DNA of 64,000 nucleotides. Origin: an uncultured Tolumonas sp. (lineage in GTDB: Bacteria > Pseudomonadota > Gammaproteobacteria > Enterobacterales > Aeromonadaceae). The notes under the pieces are model-generated. The model searched no databases and had not been told where the DNA came from. It was given only the letters and a program-made list of their open reading frames with translations. Positions within the stretch are counted from its first letter, which is position 1, and each line of letters starts with the position of its first letter. The stretch spans positions 1,394,001 to 1,458,000 of the forward strand of contig NZ_OY781378.1 of NCBI RefSeq assembly GCF_963676665.1, read 5' to 3'. Below are positions 57,495-64,000 of this stretch, piece by piece. Both the position numbers and the translations under genes were made by a program.

Positions 57495-59204
57495 ATGTCA
57501 GCAATCAACTCAACCATTTCTTTTTATTCTGATCGCGCGATTGAATTATCTAATCAATATGAACGCGTTGACTTTGAATCAGTACACAAAGATTGGCTAC
57601 ATTTTATTCCTACCGAAGGCATGGTGCTGGATGTTGGCGCAGGTTCAGGGCGAGACGCTCGTTATTTAGCATCAAAAGGGCTGGCTGTTGTTGCTGTAGA
57701 GCCAGCTGACGAACTACTGACACTGGCAAAACAAAAAGCCGCTGGTCTGAATATTCATTGGTTGAAAGATTCATTACCTGAACTGCGCGAAGTCTTCTCC
57801 TTACAAGCCAAATTTGATTTGATATTACTCAGCGCAGTTTGGATGCATATTCCAGCCTCTGAGCGGCAGCGGATATTCCGAAAATTAAGTTCGCTGCTGA
57901 AACCAAGTGGGAAAATGGTTATCTCACTTCGGCATGGTTTAAGCCCAGATGAAAGAGTCATGTATCCCGTATCATCTTCTGAACTTGCCACATTCGCGAC
58001 ACAATATGGTTTGCAATTTGAAGCATTATCATCTGAGAAAAGAAGTGATCAATTAGGGCGGCATGATGTCAGTTGGGAAACGATATTACTGACATTGCCA
58101 GACGATGGCACAGGCGCATTTCCCTTAATTCGTAATATCGTGGTGAATGATGCCAAATCATCAACCTATAAACTGGCACTATTACGCTCTTTGCTACGAA
58201 TCGCTGAAGGACATCCTGGCGCGCTAATCAATCAAAATGATAATGCAGTGGAGCTTCCATTAGGATTAGTTGCCTTGTATTGGTTGAAACTCTACAAGCC
58301 ATTGATTGATCGCGATGAACCGATGCAACAAAGTAGTAATGCAGGAAAAGGACTTGGGTTTATTAAACCGATGGGATGGGAGCAACTCAGTAGGGTTGCC
58401 AATAACGATTTTTATATCGGCGCCTGTTATCTAGACACTCATATCGCACAAGCAGTACATCAAACGCTGAAAGACATTTCTAAAACAATTAAAGATATGC
58501 CAGCAAAATACATTACTTTGCCCGGTACCACTCAAGCTGTTTTTGAAGTGGAAACGAAACGGACTTCTGTGCCTCAACATGGCGTGGTTCTTGATTCTGA
58601 ATATTTTCGGTCATTTGGCTCGATGAGTGTGCCCAAACAAATTTGGGATTCACTAGTTCGCTATAGTGTTTGGATTGAGCCTGCATTAGTGAATGAATGG
58701 GCGTCATTAATGGCCGGTTATAGCTTGAATTGGGAGCAGACTTTAACCAAAACGGATTATCTCAATGCGTTAAATTGGGAAGACCCACAACGATGTACGA
58801 CCAGAATTCGCAATCGTGTACATCAATTACAAAGCGATTTAGGGGTGTATTGTTGCTGGAGTGGTCATTCATTACAGAATGAACAATTTGCCATCGATCA
58901 TGCTTTTCCATTTGCTCGCTGGCCGAATAATGACTTGTGGAATTTACTCCCAGCTAAAACCTCAATCAATTTACAAAAAAGCGATCGTTTACCTACATCT
59001 GAAAAATTATTGCGCTCTAAAAGCTTAATTATGAATTGGTGGCAGCAGGCATGGAGTGAAAATAAGAAGGAATTTTTCACACAGGCAGCATTTGCCTTAC
59101 CAGGCATACAAAAAAGTCAGCAGAATTTTAATGATGTATTTGAAGCGATGACATTACAGCGGGATCGTATTAAAGACTTACAGCAATTAGCTGATTGGCG
59201 CTGA
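57495..59204 (+). CDS. Methyltransferase-HNH nuclease fusion protein
   Basis: A 569-residue protein. The N-terminal class I methyltransferase (about 20-200) has motif I MVLDVGAGSGRDARYLA at 43-59 and FDLILLSAVWMHIP. A middle region (about 210-440) is unassigned. The C-terminal part (about 450-500) reads as an HNH nuclease: CCWSGHSL, IDHAFPFARW, NDLWNLLPA and NLQKSDRLPT, with DH and Asn in the expected places. It is divergent from the SNF2 helicase, whose native start lies 160 bp away. The pairing suggests a modification/restriction-like module; activity is not shown. Confidence 0.82.
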   Translation: MSAINSTISFYSDRAIELSNQYERVDFESVHKDWLHFIPTEGMVLDVGAGSGRDARYLASKGLAVVAVEPADELLTLAKQKAAGLNIHWLKDSLPELREVFSLQAKFDLILLSAVWMHIPASERQRIFRKLSSLLKPSGKMVISLRHGLSPDERVMYPVSSSELATFATQYGLQFEALSSEKRSDQLGRHDVSWETILLTLPDDGTGAFPLIRNIVVNDAKSSTYKLALLRSLLRIAEGHPGALINQNDNAVELPLGLVALYWLKLYKPLIDRDEPMQQSSNAGKGLGFIKPMGWEQLSRVANNDFYIGACYLDTHIAQAVHQTLKDISKTIKDMPAKYITLPGTTQAVFEVETKRTSVPQHGVVLDSEYFRSFGSMSVPKQIWDSLVRYSVWIEPALVNEWASLMAGYSLNWEQTLTKTDYLNALNWEDPQRCTTRIRNRVHQLQSDLGVYCCWSGHSLQNEQFAIDHAFPFARWPNNDLWNLLPAKTSINLQKSDRLPTSEKLLRSKSLIMNWWQQAWSENKKEFFTQAAFALPGIQKSQQNFNDVFEAMTLQRDRIKDLQQLADWR

Positions 59205-59225
59205 TAAGCGAAGTGCGGTCACCAG

Positions 59226-59245
59226 ATGGTCACACAGGTGACCAT
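59226..59245. repeat. Hairpin after the methyltransferase-HNH gene
   Basis: ATGGTCAC (59226-59233), ACAG, GTGACCAT (59238-59245). It lies just past the stop and has no T tract; a weak terminator or protein site. Confidence 0.5.
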
Positions 59246-59400
59246 TTGTGCCCAAAAGGATAGGAGTCCGGTATTTTTTGGGTGTAAAGCAAGACTTTTT
59301 TACACTAAGAAGATAGAGGCAAGAGGTGTTTTCAAATGGATGCAAATTTAATGTTATTATAAAAGGAAGGATTGCTAAATAACTGTATTACTTAGAGAAT

Positions 59401-59477
59401 TGGTGCGTCCTAATGGACTCGAACCATCGACCCCCACCATGTCAAGGTGGTGCTCTAACCAGCTGAGCTAAGGACGC
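59401..59477 (-). tRNA. tRNA-Val (anticodon GAC), copy 1
   Basis: Cloverleaf with acceptor GCGTCCT/AGGACGC, D-arm AGCTCAGCTGGTTAGAGC, anticodon loop TTGACAT (GAC) and T-arm GGTTCGAGTCC; CCA is encoded. The 77 nt are identical to copy 2. The 3' end faces the putative island. Confidence 0.95.
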
Positions 59478-59505
59478 ACTAAAGAGATTTTTGCTATCGA
59501 AAAGA

Positions 59506-59582
59506 TGGTGCGTCCTAATGGACTCGAACCATCGACCCCCACCATGTCAAGGTGGTGCTCTAACCAGCTGAGCTAAGGACGC
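59506..59582 (-). tRNA. tRNA-Val (anticodon GAC), copy 2
   Basis: Identical 77-nt copy, 28 nt upstream of copy 1 in transcription order. The two are probably processed from one transcript. Confidence 0.95.
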
Positions 59583-59609
59583 GCATATTCATCGTTTCGA
59601 TGTGCCGGC

Positions 59610-59638
59610 ATAATAACGATATGATTTGATTCAGGCAA
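59610..59638 (-). promoter_or_regulatory. Candidate promoter of the tRNA-Val pair
   Basis: On the minus strand TTGCCT (59638-59633) and TATTAT (59615-59610) are separated by 17 bp and lie 28 bp before the first tRNA. Confidence 0.55.
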
Positions 59639-59706
59639 GCGTAAAAAAGCAGGAAATGTTTCGTTTGTTCTTTTAGTGAGCAAAGACAAATTCAGTGTAA
59701 AAACAA

Positions 59707-59898
59707 CTAGGCAGCAATTTTTAGACTGAACTCGTCTTGGCGACGATGTTTTGCATTCCGGCGATAACTACCTTTACCTTTAATATTCTGTTCAACACGA
59801 CTACGAAAAAGTTTATCCGTCACTAACGCTTTCAAATGATTATCTGTAATAGTGCCTCGCTGATGTTGATAGCTGGCCTGTGATGTTTTCGATTTCAT
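59707..59898 (-). CDS. arfA: Alternative ribosome-rescue factor A
   Basis: ArfA recruits RF2 to free ribosomes stalled on non-stop mRNA as a backup to tmRNA. The 63-residue product matches the family core: [38 protein letters not shown]. In E. coli the arfA mRNA is cut within the gene so the active protein is short; here the frame is naturally shorter, and a small TCGTC-GCCAA-GACGA fold lies near its 3' end. It is divergent from the Nudix gene. Confidence 0.88.
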   Translation of the reverse strand: MKSKTSQASYQHQRGTITDNHLKALVTDKLFRSRVEQNIKGKGSYRRNAKHRRQDEFSLKIAA

Positions 59899-59973
59899 CT
59901 AATCCTCCTGTTAAAATCGCGCAAATTATGAACTTCCATACTATGGCTGGGCAAGTAGAAGGATCAAAAATAA

Positions 59974-60525
59974 ATGAGCGTCTGGAAAACATTAGCTTCA
60001 AAAGTGGTATTTGAAACGCCTTGGCTCAAAGTGCGACACGATGATGTACTTACACCAGCCGGTAATCCATCCCAATATGGTGTGGTCGAATTTAAAAACC
60101 GAGGCGTGGGTGTTGTGCCCGTGTTAGATGATGGCCGGATTGTCATGGTACGACAAACCCGTTATGCCATTGGTAACCAAAGTTCTCTGGAGATCCCTGA
60201 AGGTGGTGCGCCTCAGGGAGAAGATTGGCAACAAACAGCATTGCGTGAGTTACAGGAAGAGACAGGTTACACAGCAAGGGAAATTGAGCCGCTATTAACT
60301 AATTTTTATCTTTCAAATTCAGTGACTAATGAATGTGGTGCCTTGTTTATTGCTCGTCAGCTGACGGAAGGAACGCAAGATCTAGAAGAAACAGAAGACA
60401 TTCAGGTCGAACTGCATACTTTTGATGATTTGCTGGCAATGATCCGTAGTGGTGTCATCTCTGATGCATTAACTATTATGGCGTTACTTTGTATTGCCGC
60501 AGATCGGGTGCGTTACAATCTGTAG
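59974..60525 (+). CDS. Nudix hydrolase, ADP-ribose pyrophosphatase-like
   Basis: A 183-residue Nudix enzyme. The box GGAPQGEDWQQTALRELQEE followed by TGY fits GX5EX7REUXEEXGU (about 77-99). The N-terminal TPWLKVRHDDVLTPAG and VVPVLDDGRIVMVRQTRYA segments are typical of ADP-sugar pyrophosphatases, and YLSNSVTNE matches their loop. Substrate is inferred from overall likeness to NudF/ADPRase, not proven. Single gene. Confidence 0.87.
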   Translation: MSVWKTLASKVVFETPWLKVRHDDVLTPAGNPSQYGVVEFKNRGVGVVPVLDDGRIVMVRQTRYAIGNQSSLEIPEGGAPQGEDWQQTALRELQEETGYTAREIEPLLTNFYLSNSVTNECGALFIARQLTEGTQDLEETEDIQVELHTFDDLLAMIRSGVISDALTIMALLCIAADRVRYNL

Positions 60526-60751
60526 GCTATTTTAACTGTCGATTCGAGAGCTGTCTTTGCATAGATAGCAGCAGATTTGCGGACTAATGCCATATTAAGA
60601 CAGTGATTCTGAATAAATATATTTAATTCTGTGAAATAAATGGGATGCAGAATATTTTGTTTCTGTCATTCTTTTGATAAGATTTTTATATCGCACGTTT
60701 ACACTCATGATGCGTGCATTCCAGAATTGATTATCAAGCATAGGAATAAAG

Positions 60752-61534
60752 ATGAAGAACTTTCGCAGAATCATGCAGTTTGCCGCTATTGCTTTAGCTG
60801 TATCTAATGTTAGTGCTGCTGAAATCAAAGAGATCCGCTTTGGTGTGGAACCTGGTTATGCACCATTTGAAGTAAAAGCAGCGGATGGTTCACTGGCTGG
60901 TTTTGATATCGATCTGGGCAACGAGATGTGTAAACGTCTGAAAGCCAAATGTGAATGGGTAGAAGGCGATTTCGATGGTCTGATCCCATCACTGAAAGCG
61001 AAAAAAATCGACGCTATTCTTTCAGCTATGTCGATTACCGAACAACGTAAACAAGAAATTGATTTCACCAATAAATTATATGGCACACCAGCTCGTTTGG
61101 TTGCAGCTAAAGGTTCTGCAATCAAACCAACAGCAGAAGCTTTACAAGGCAAACGTGTGGGCGTAATGCAGGGCACGACAGCGGAAACCTACGCGAAAGA
61201 TAACTGGCAGAGCAAAGGTGTTGAGTTAGTTGCTTACCAAAACCAAGATCTGGTTTATGCAGATCTGGTTTCTGGCCGTGTTGATACCGCATTCCAAGAT
61301 GCTGTGACGGCAGGTGAAAGTTTCCTGAACAAGCCACAGGGCGAACAATTTGAATACGCAGGCCCAGAAGTTAACGACGTAAAATATTTTGGCGTGGGTG
61401 CCGGTATTGGCGTTCGTAAAGAAGACAGCGCACTGAAAGATGCTCTTAATAAGACTATTGCAGACATGCGTAAAGACGGTACTTACGACAAACTGGCTAA
61501 GAAATATTTCAAATTCAACATATACGGTGAATAA
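60752..61534 (+). CDS. hisJ: Histidine / basic amino acid binding protein
   Basis: Periplasmic binding protein of a HisJQMP/ArgT system. The 260-residue precursor has a signal peptide (about 1-22, NVSAAEIK). The mature part shows EPGYAPFEVKAADGSLAGFD, LIPSLKAKKIDAILSAMSIT, GKRVGVMQGTTAETYA and the end LAKKYFKFNIYG, all close to HisJ/ArgT. Ligand could be histidine, lysine, arginine or ornithine; the sequence does not decide. A terminator follows before the permease genes. Confidence 0.93.
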   Translation: MKNFRRIMQFAAIALAVSNVSAAEIKEIRFGVEPGYAPFEVKAADGSLAGFDIDLGNEMCKRLKAKCEWVEGDFDGLIPSLKAKKIDAILSAMSITEQRKQEIDFTNKLYGTPARLVAAKGSAIKPTAEALQGKRVGVMQGTTAETYAKDNWQSKGVELVAYQNQDLVYADLVSGRVDTAFQDAVTAGESFLNKPQGEQFEYAGPEVNDVKYFGVGAGIGVRKEDSALKDALNKTIADMRKDGTYDKLAKKYFKFNIYGE

Positions 61535-61560
61535 CGCTTCGCGTTAACTGTTTGTAGATG

Positions 61561-61595
61561 ACGAGGCTCTTCGAATGAGGAGCCTCGTTGTTTTT
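61561..61595 (+). terminator. Terminator/attenuator between hisJ and hisQ
   Basis: ACGAGGCTC (61561-61569) pairs with GAGCCTCGT (61580-61588) around a 10-nt loop, followed by TGTTTTT. Partial read-through would give more binding protein than permease. Confidence 0.88.
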
Positions 61596-61624
61596 CGGTT
61601 TAAAAGAAAATCAGGTAAATCGTT

Positions 61625-62311
61625 ATGCTGTATGGGTATGGCTCCATTATTTTTAACGGAGCATTGGTGACGATAGAGCAGGCACTACTTTCAGTAGCGC
61701 TCTCTTTCCTATTGGGATTGATAGGGGCTGCAGCTAAATCATCACAGAGTAAAGCCGCTAAATTACTATCGGGTATATATACGACATTGATCCGTGGTGT
61801 ACCTGATTTAGTACTGATGTTGCTTATCTTCTATGGCCTGCAAATCGTACTAAATAGCGTAACTGAAACGATTGGCATGACGCAGCTGAACATTGATCCT
61901 TTTGTGGCTGGTGTTATTACCATTGGTTTTATTTATGGTGCCTATTTTACAGAAACCTTCCGTGGCGCTTATCTGATGGTTCCGAAAGGCCAGATGGAGG
62001 CGGGTGTTGCGTATGGGTTTTCACCATGGCAGACATTCCGTTATATCCTGTTTCCACAACTGATGCGTTTTGCGTTGCCTGGTATTGCTAACAATTGGCA
62101 GGTGACATTAAAAGCAACAGCATTAGTGTCTATCATCGGATTATCTGATGTGGTCAAAGCGACGCAGAATGCAGGGAAGGGTACTTATCACTTTTTCTAT
62201 TTTACGATTGTTGCTGGTGTGGTTTATCTGATTTTTACCACGATATCGAATTTGGTTCTGCTTTGGTTGGAACGACGTTATTCCATGGGTGTCCGGAGTG
62301 CTGAATTATGA
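61625..62311 (+). CDS. hisQ: Histidine-type ABC transporter permease HisQ
   Basis: A 228-residue inner-membrane permease with about five helices and the His/Glu/Gln-type domain beginning GALVTIEQALLSVALSF. TLIRGVPDLVLMLLIFYG and the EAA loop MEAGVAYGFSPWQTFRYILF with GLANNW-like GIANNWQVTLKATALVSIIG fit HisQ. It overlaps hisM by 4 nt (ATGA). Confidence 0.93.
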   Translation: MLYGYGSIIFNGALVTIEQALLSVALSFLLGLIGAAAKSSQSKAAKLLSGIYTTLIRGVPDLVLMLLIFYGLQIVLNSVTETIGMTQLNIDPFVAGVITIGFIYGAYFTETFRGAYLMVPKGQMEAGVAYGFSPWQTFRYILFPQLMRFALPGIANNWQVTLKATALVSIIGLSDVVKATQNAGKGTYHFFYFTIVAGVVYLIFTTISNLVLLWLERRYSMGVRSAEL

Positions 62312-63024
62312 TTGAGATCCTGCAACAGTATGGCCAAGCATTTTTATGGAGTGATGGTTATCGTTTCACGGGCGTGGCTGTGACCATGTGGCTGCTGGTG
62401 ATTTCACTCGCAGTTGGTTTCATGCTGGCATTACCAATGTCTATCGCCCGCGTATCACAGAAAAAAGCCCTTTGGATGCCAGTTTGGGTTTATACCTATG
62501 TTTTTCGTGGCACTCCGTTGTACGTGCAGTTGTTGGTTTTTTATTCTGGTGTTTACACATTAAGTGTAGTGAGAGAAGTTGATTTTCTGAACCTGTTCTT
62601 CCGCAGTGGTTTTAACTGCACAGTTCTGGCTTTGGCGCTGAATACTTGTGCTTACACGACAGAGATGTTAGCTGGTGCGATACGAGCTATTCCACACGGT
62701 GAAATTGAAGCGGCGCGCGCGTATGGTTTTTCCGGTTTTACGCTCTATCGCAGCATTATTATTCCGTCAGCATTACGTCGGGCTCTGCCTGCATATAGTA
62801 ATGAAGTCATTCTGATGCTACATGCCACGTCGTTGGCATTTACTGCCACAGTGCCGGATATTTTAAAAATTGCCCGTGATGTGAATGCTGCAACCTATAA
62901 ATCATTCCATGCGTTTGGTTTAGCTGCTGCGATTTATCTGACAATCTCTTTTCTGTTGGTTGCTCTGTTCCGGTTGGCTGAAAAGCGCTGGTTAAAGCAT
63001 TTGAAACCACAATCTGCGCATTAA
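62308..63024 (+). CDS. hisM: Histidine-type ABC transporter permease HisM
   Basis: A 238-residue partner permease. GVAVTMWLLVISLAVGF begins the domain; YVFRGTPLYVQLLVFYSGVY and the EAA loop EIEAARAYGFSGFTLYRSII are typical of HisM. It pairs with HisQ in the membrane and docks HisP. An ERIC-type repeat starts directly after its stop. Confidence 0.93.
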   Translation: MIEILQQYGQAFLWSDGYRFTGVAVTMWLLVISLAVGFMLALPMSIARVSQKKALWMPVWVYTYVFRGTPLYVQLLVFYSGVYTLSVVREVDFLNLFFRSGFNCTVLALALNTCAYTTEMLAGAIRAIPHGEIEAARAYGFSGFTLYRSIIIPSALRRALPAYSNEVILMLHATSLAFTATVPDILKIARDVNAATYKSFHAFGLAAAIYLTISFLLVALFRLAEKRWLKHLKPQSAH

Positions 63025-63148
63025 TACCCAAAGTAATTGGAGTTGCAGCAAGACGACAAGTGAGTGAATCCCCATGAGCATAGAGATGCTATGTGATTGG
63101 GGTGAGTGAACGCCGTCAACGACGCTGCAACTTCAAGTAAGAAGGGTA
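63025..63148. repeat. ERIC-type palindromic repeat
   Basis: A 124-bp imperfect palindrome. Ends are TACCC and GGGTA; inner arms include GTTGCAGC and GCTGCAAC, and the centre GTGAATCCCCATGAGCATAG / ATGTGATTGGGGTGAGTGAACG is very like the ERIC/IRU consensus of enteric bacteria and vibrios. It starts at the base after the hisM stop codon. Confidence 0.88.
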
Positions 63149-63174
63149 AAGATTTAATTTAGAAAGGTTATGAC

Positions 63175-63948
63175 ATGCAAAATTACAAATTGGCTGTAAC
63201 AGATCTGCATAAAAAATATGGCCAGCATGAAGTCATTAAAGGTGTTTCTTTATGTGCAAAAGCCGGTGATGTGATCAGTATTATCGGTTCATCGGGGTCA
63301 GGTAAAAGTACCTTTTTGCGCTGTCTGAACTTTTTGGAAAAACCAAGTGCGGGCTCTATTTTCGTCAATGGTAAAGAAATCCACATGACGCTAGATTCTG
63401 ACGGGCAATTAAATGTAGTCGATCAGAAAGAGTTACAGTTATTACGCACCAAACTGACGATGGTTTTCCAGCACTTCAATTTATGGAGTCACATGACGGT
63501 TTTAGAAAACGTCATGGCCGCGCCAATGAAAGTCTTGGGCATTAGCAAAGATGAAGCACAAGAAAGAGCCATTCGTTATCTGGAAAAAGTAGGTATCGAT
63601 GAACGCGCACGCGCGAAATATCCGGCACATTTATCGGGTGGCCAGCAACAACGTGTTTCTATTGCCCGAGCACTGGCAATGGAGCCAGAAGTATTGTTGT
63701 TTGATGAGCCGACTTCGGCACTTGATCCGGAATTGGTTGGCGAAGTGCTGAAAATCATGCAGAAGTTGGCGGAAGAAGGCAAAACCATGGTGGTAGTGAC
63801 CCACGAAATGGGATTTGCCCGCAACGTTTCAAATCATGTTATTTTTCTTCATCAGGGTAAGATTGAAGAAGAGGGGCATCCTGATGATGTATTGGGAAAT
63901 CCGAAAAGTGAACGTTTACAACAATTCCTGTCTGGTTCACTGAAATAA
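63175..63948 (+). CDS. hisP: Histidine-type ABC transporter ATPase HisP
   Basis: A 257-residue ATPase very close to HisP. Walker [11 protein letters not shown]-loop [20 protein letters not shown], signature [20 protein letters not shown] cut at 20, Walker [18 protein letters not shown] and switch VTHEMGFA. The HisP-specific [20 protein letters not shown] and the end QQFLSGSLK are present. It is separated from hisM by 150 bp filled mostly by the ERIC repeat, which may affect its expression. Confidence 0.95.
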   Translation: MQNYKLAVTDLHKKYGQHEVIKGVSLCAKAGDVISIIGSSGSGKSTFLRCLNFLEKPSAGSIFVNGKEIHMTLDSDGQLNVVDQKELQLLRTKLTMVFQHFNLWSHMTVLENVMAAPMKVLGISKDEAQERAIRYLEKVGIDERARAKYPAHLSGGQQQRVSIARALAMEPEVLLFDEPTSALDPELVGEVLKIMQKLAEEGKTMVVVTHEMGFARNVSNHVIFLHQGKIEEEGHPDDVLGNPKSERLQQFLSGSLK

Positions 63949-63964
63949 ATACCTGCTTCAAAAA

Positions 63965-63993
63965 ATAGCCGGGGGGTTACCCCGGTTATTTAC
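63965..63993 (+). terminator. Intrinsic terminator of the his operon
   Basis: AATAGCCGGGG (63965-63975), GGTTA, CCCCGGTTATT (63981-63991), with one G-U pair and a short T run after. It lies 16 nt past hisP. Confidence 0.85.
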
Positions 63994-64000
63994 ACTCGTT

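Overview
The window reads as chromosomal DNA of a gammaproteobacterium. pheS-pheT-ihfA sit in the usual enterobacterial/aeromonad order, ArfA, DsbB and a HisJQMP transporter are of gamma type, and an ERIC-type palindrome lies inside the his operon. My best guess is an Aeromonadales member close to Tolumonas; this is inferred from protein flavour and was not searched.

Layout. 1-4 kb: pheST-ihfA. 4-10.9 kb (minus strand): dsbB, a MoxR ATPase and a Bat-type operon (DUF58, DUF4381, two VWA proteins, BatD). 11-15 kb: a YnfM-like exporter, a lone glucose-dehydrogenase-type membrane domain, an M50 protease and small proteins. 15-18.6 kb: divergent cobalamin genes, pduX-cobD against cbiB-cobU. 18.6-34.6 kb: a urea block. 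A LuxR-type response regulator and a very unusual hybrid kinase (NCS1 permease-like domain, Cys-rich module, kinase, receiver) diverge from urtABCDE-ureDABCE-ureJ-ureFG, whose genes are packed with several stop/start overlaps. 34.6-48 kb: a LysR regulator, a YqhD-like dehydrogenase, an HD/kinase gene split by an ISAs1-family element, a Nudix protein, a methyltransferase, a c-di-GMP phosphodiesterase gene broken by four frameshifts, and a truncated ABC ATPase-GntR-DUF1989 operon next to an IS110-family element.

48.4-59.4 kb looks like a genomic island. A 31-bp fragment of tRNA-Val at 48410-48440 repeats, in the same orientation, part of the tandem tRNA-Val(GAC) genes at 59401-59582, whose 3' ends face the island. 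Inside are hipBA with three evenly spaced operators, an orphan HTH peptide, a class II Fic protein, a large SNF2 helicase whose 5' end was hit by an IS5-family element, and a methyltransferase-HNH fusion divergent from the helicase. No integrase is visible. The helicase/methyltransferase-nuclease pair is the best candidate for an undescribed defence-type system; the NCS1-kinase is the best candidate for an undescribed sensor.

59.4-64 kb: tRNAs, arfA, a Nudix hydrolase and hisJQMP. The three IS elements, two of them cleanly splitting genes, suggest recent IS activity in this strain.
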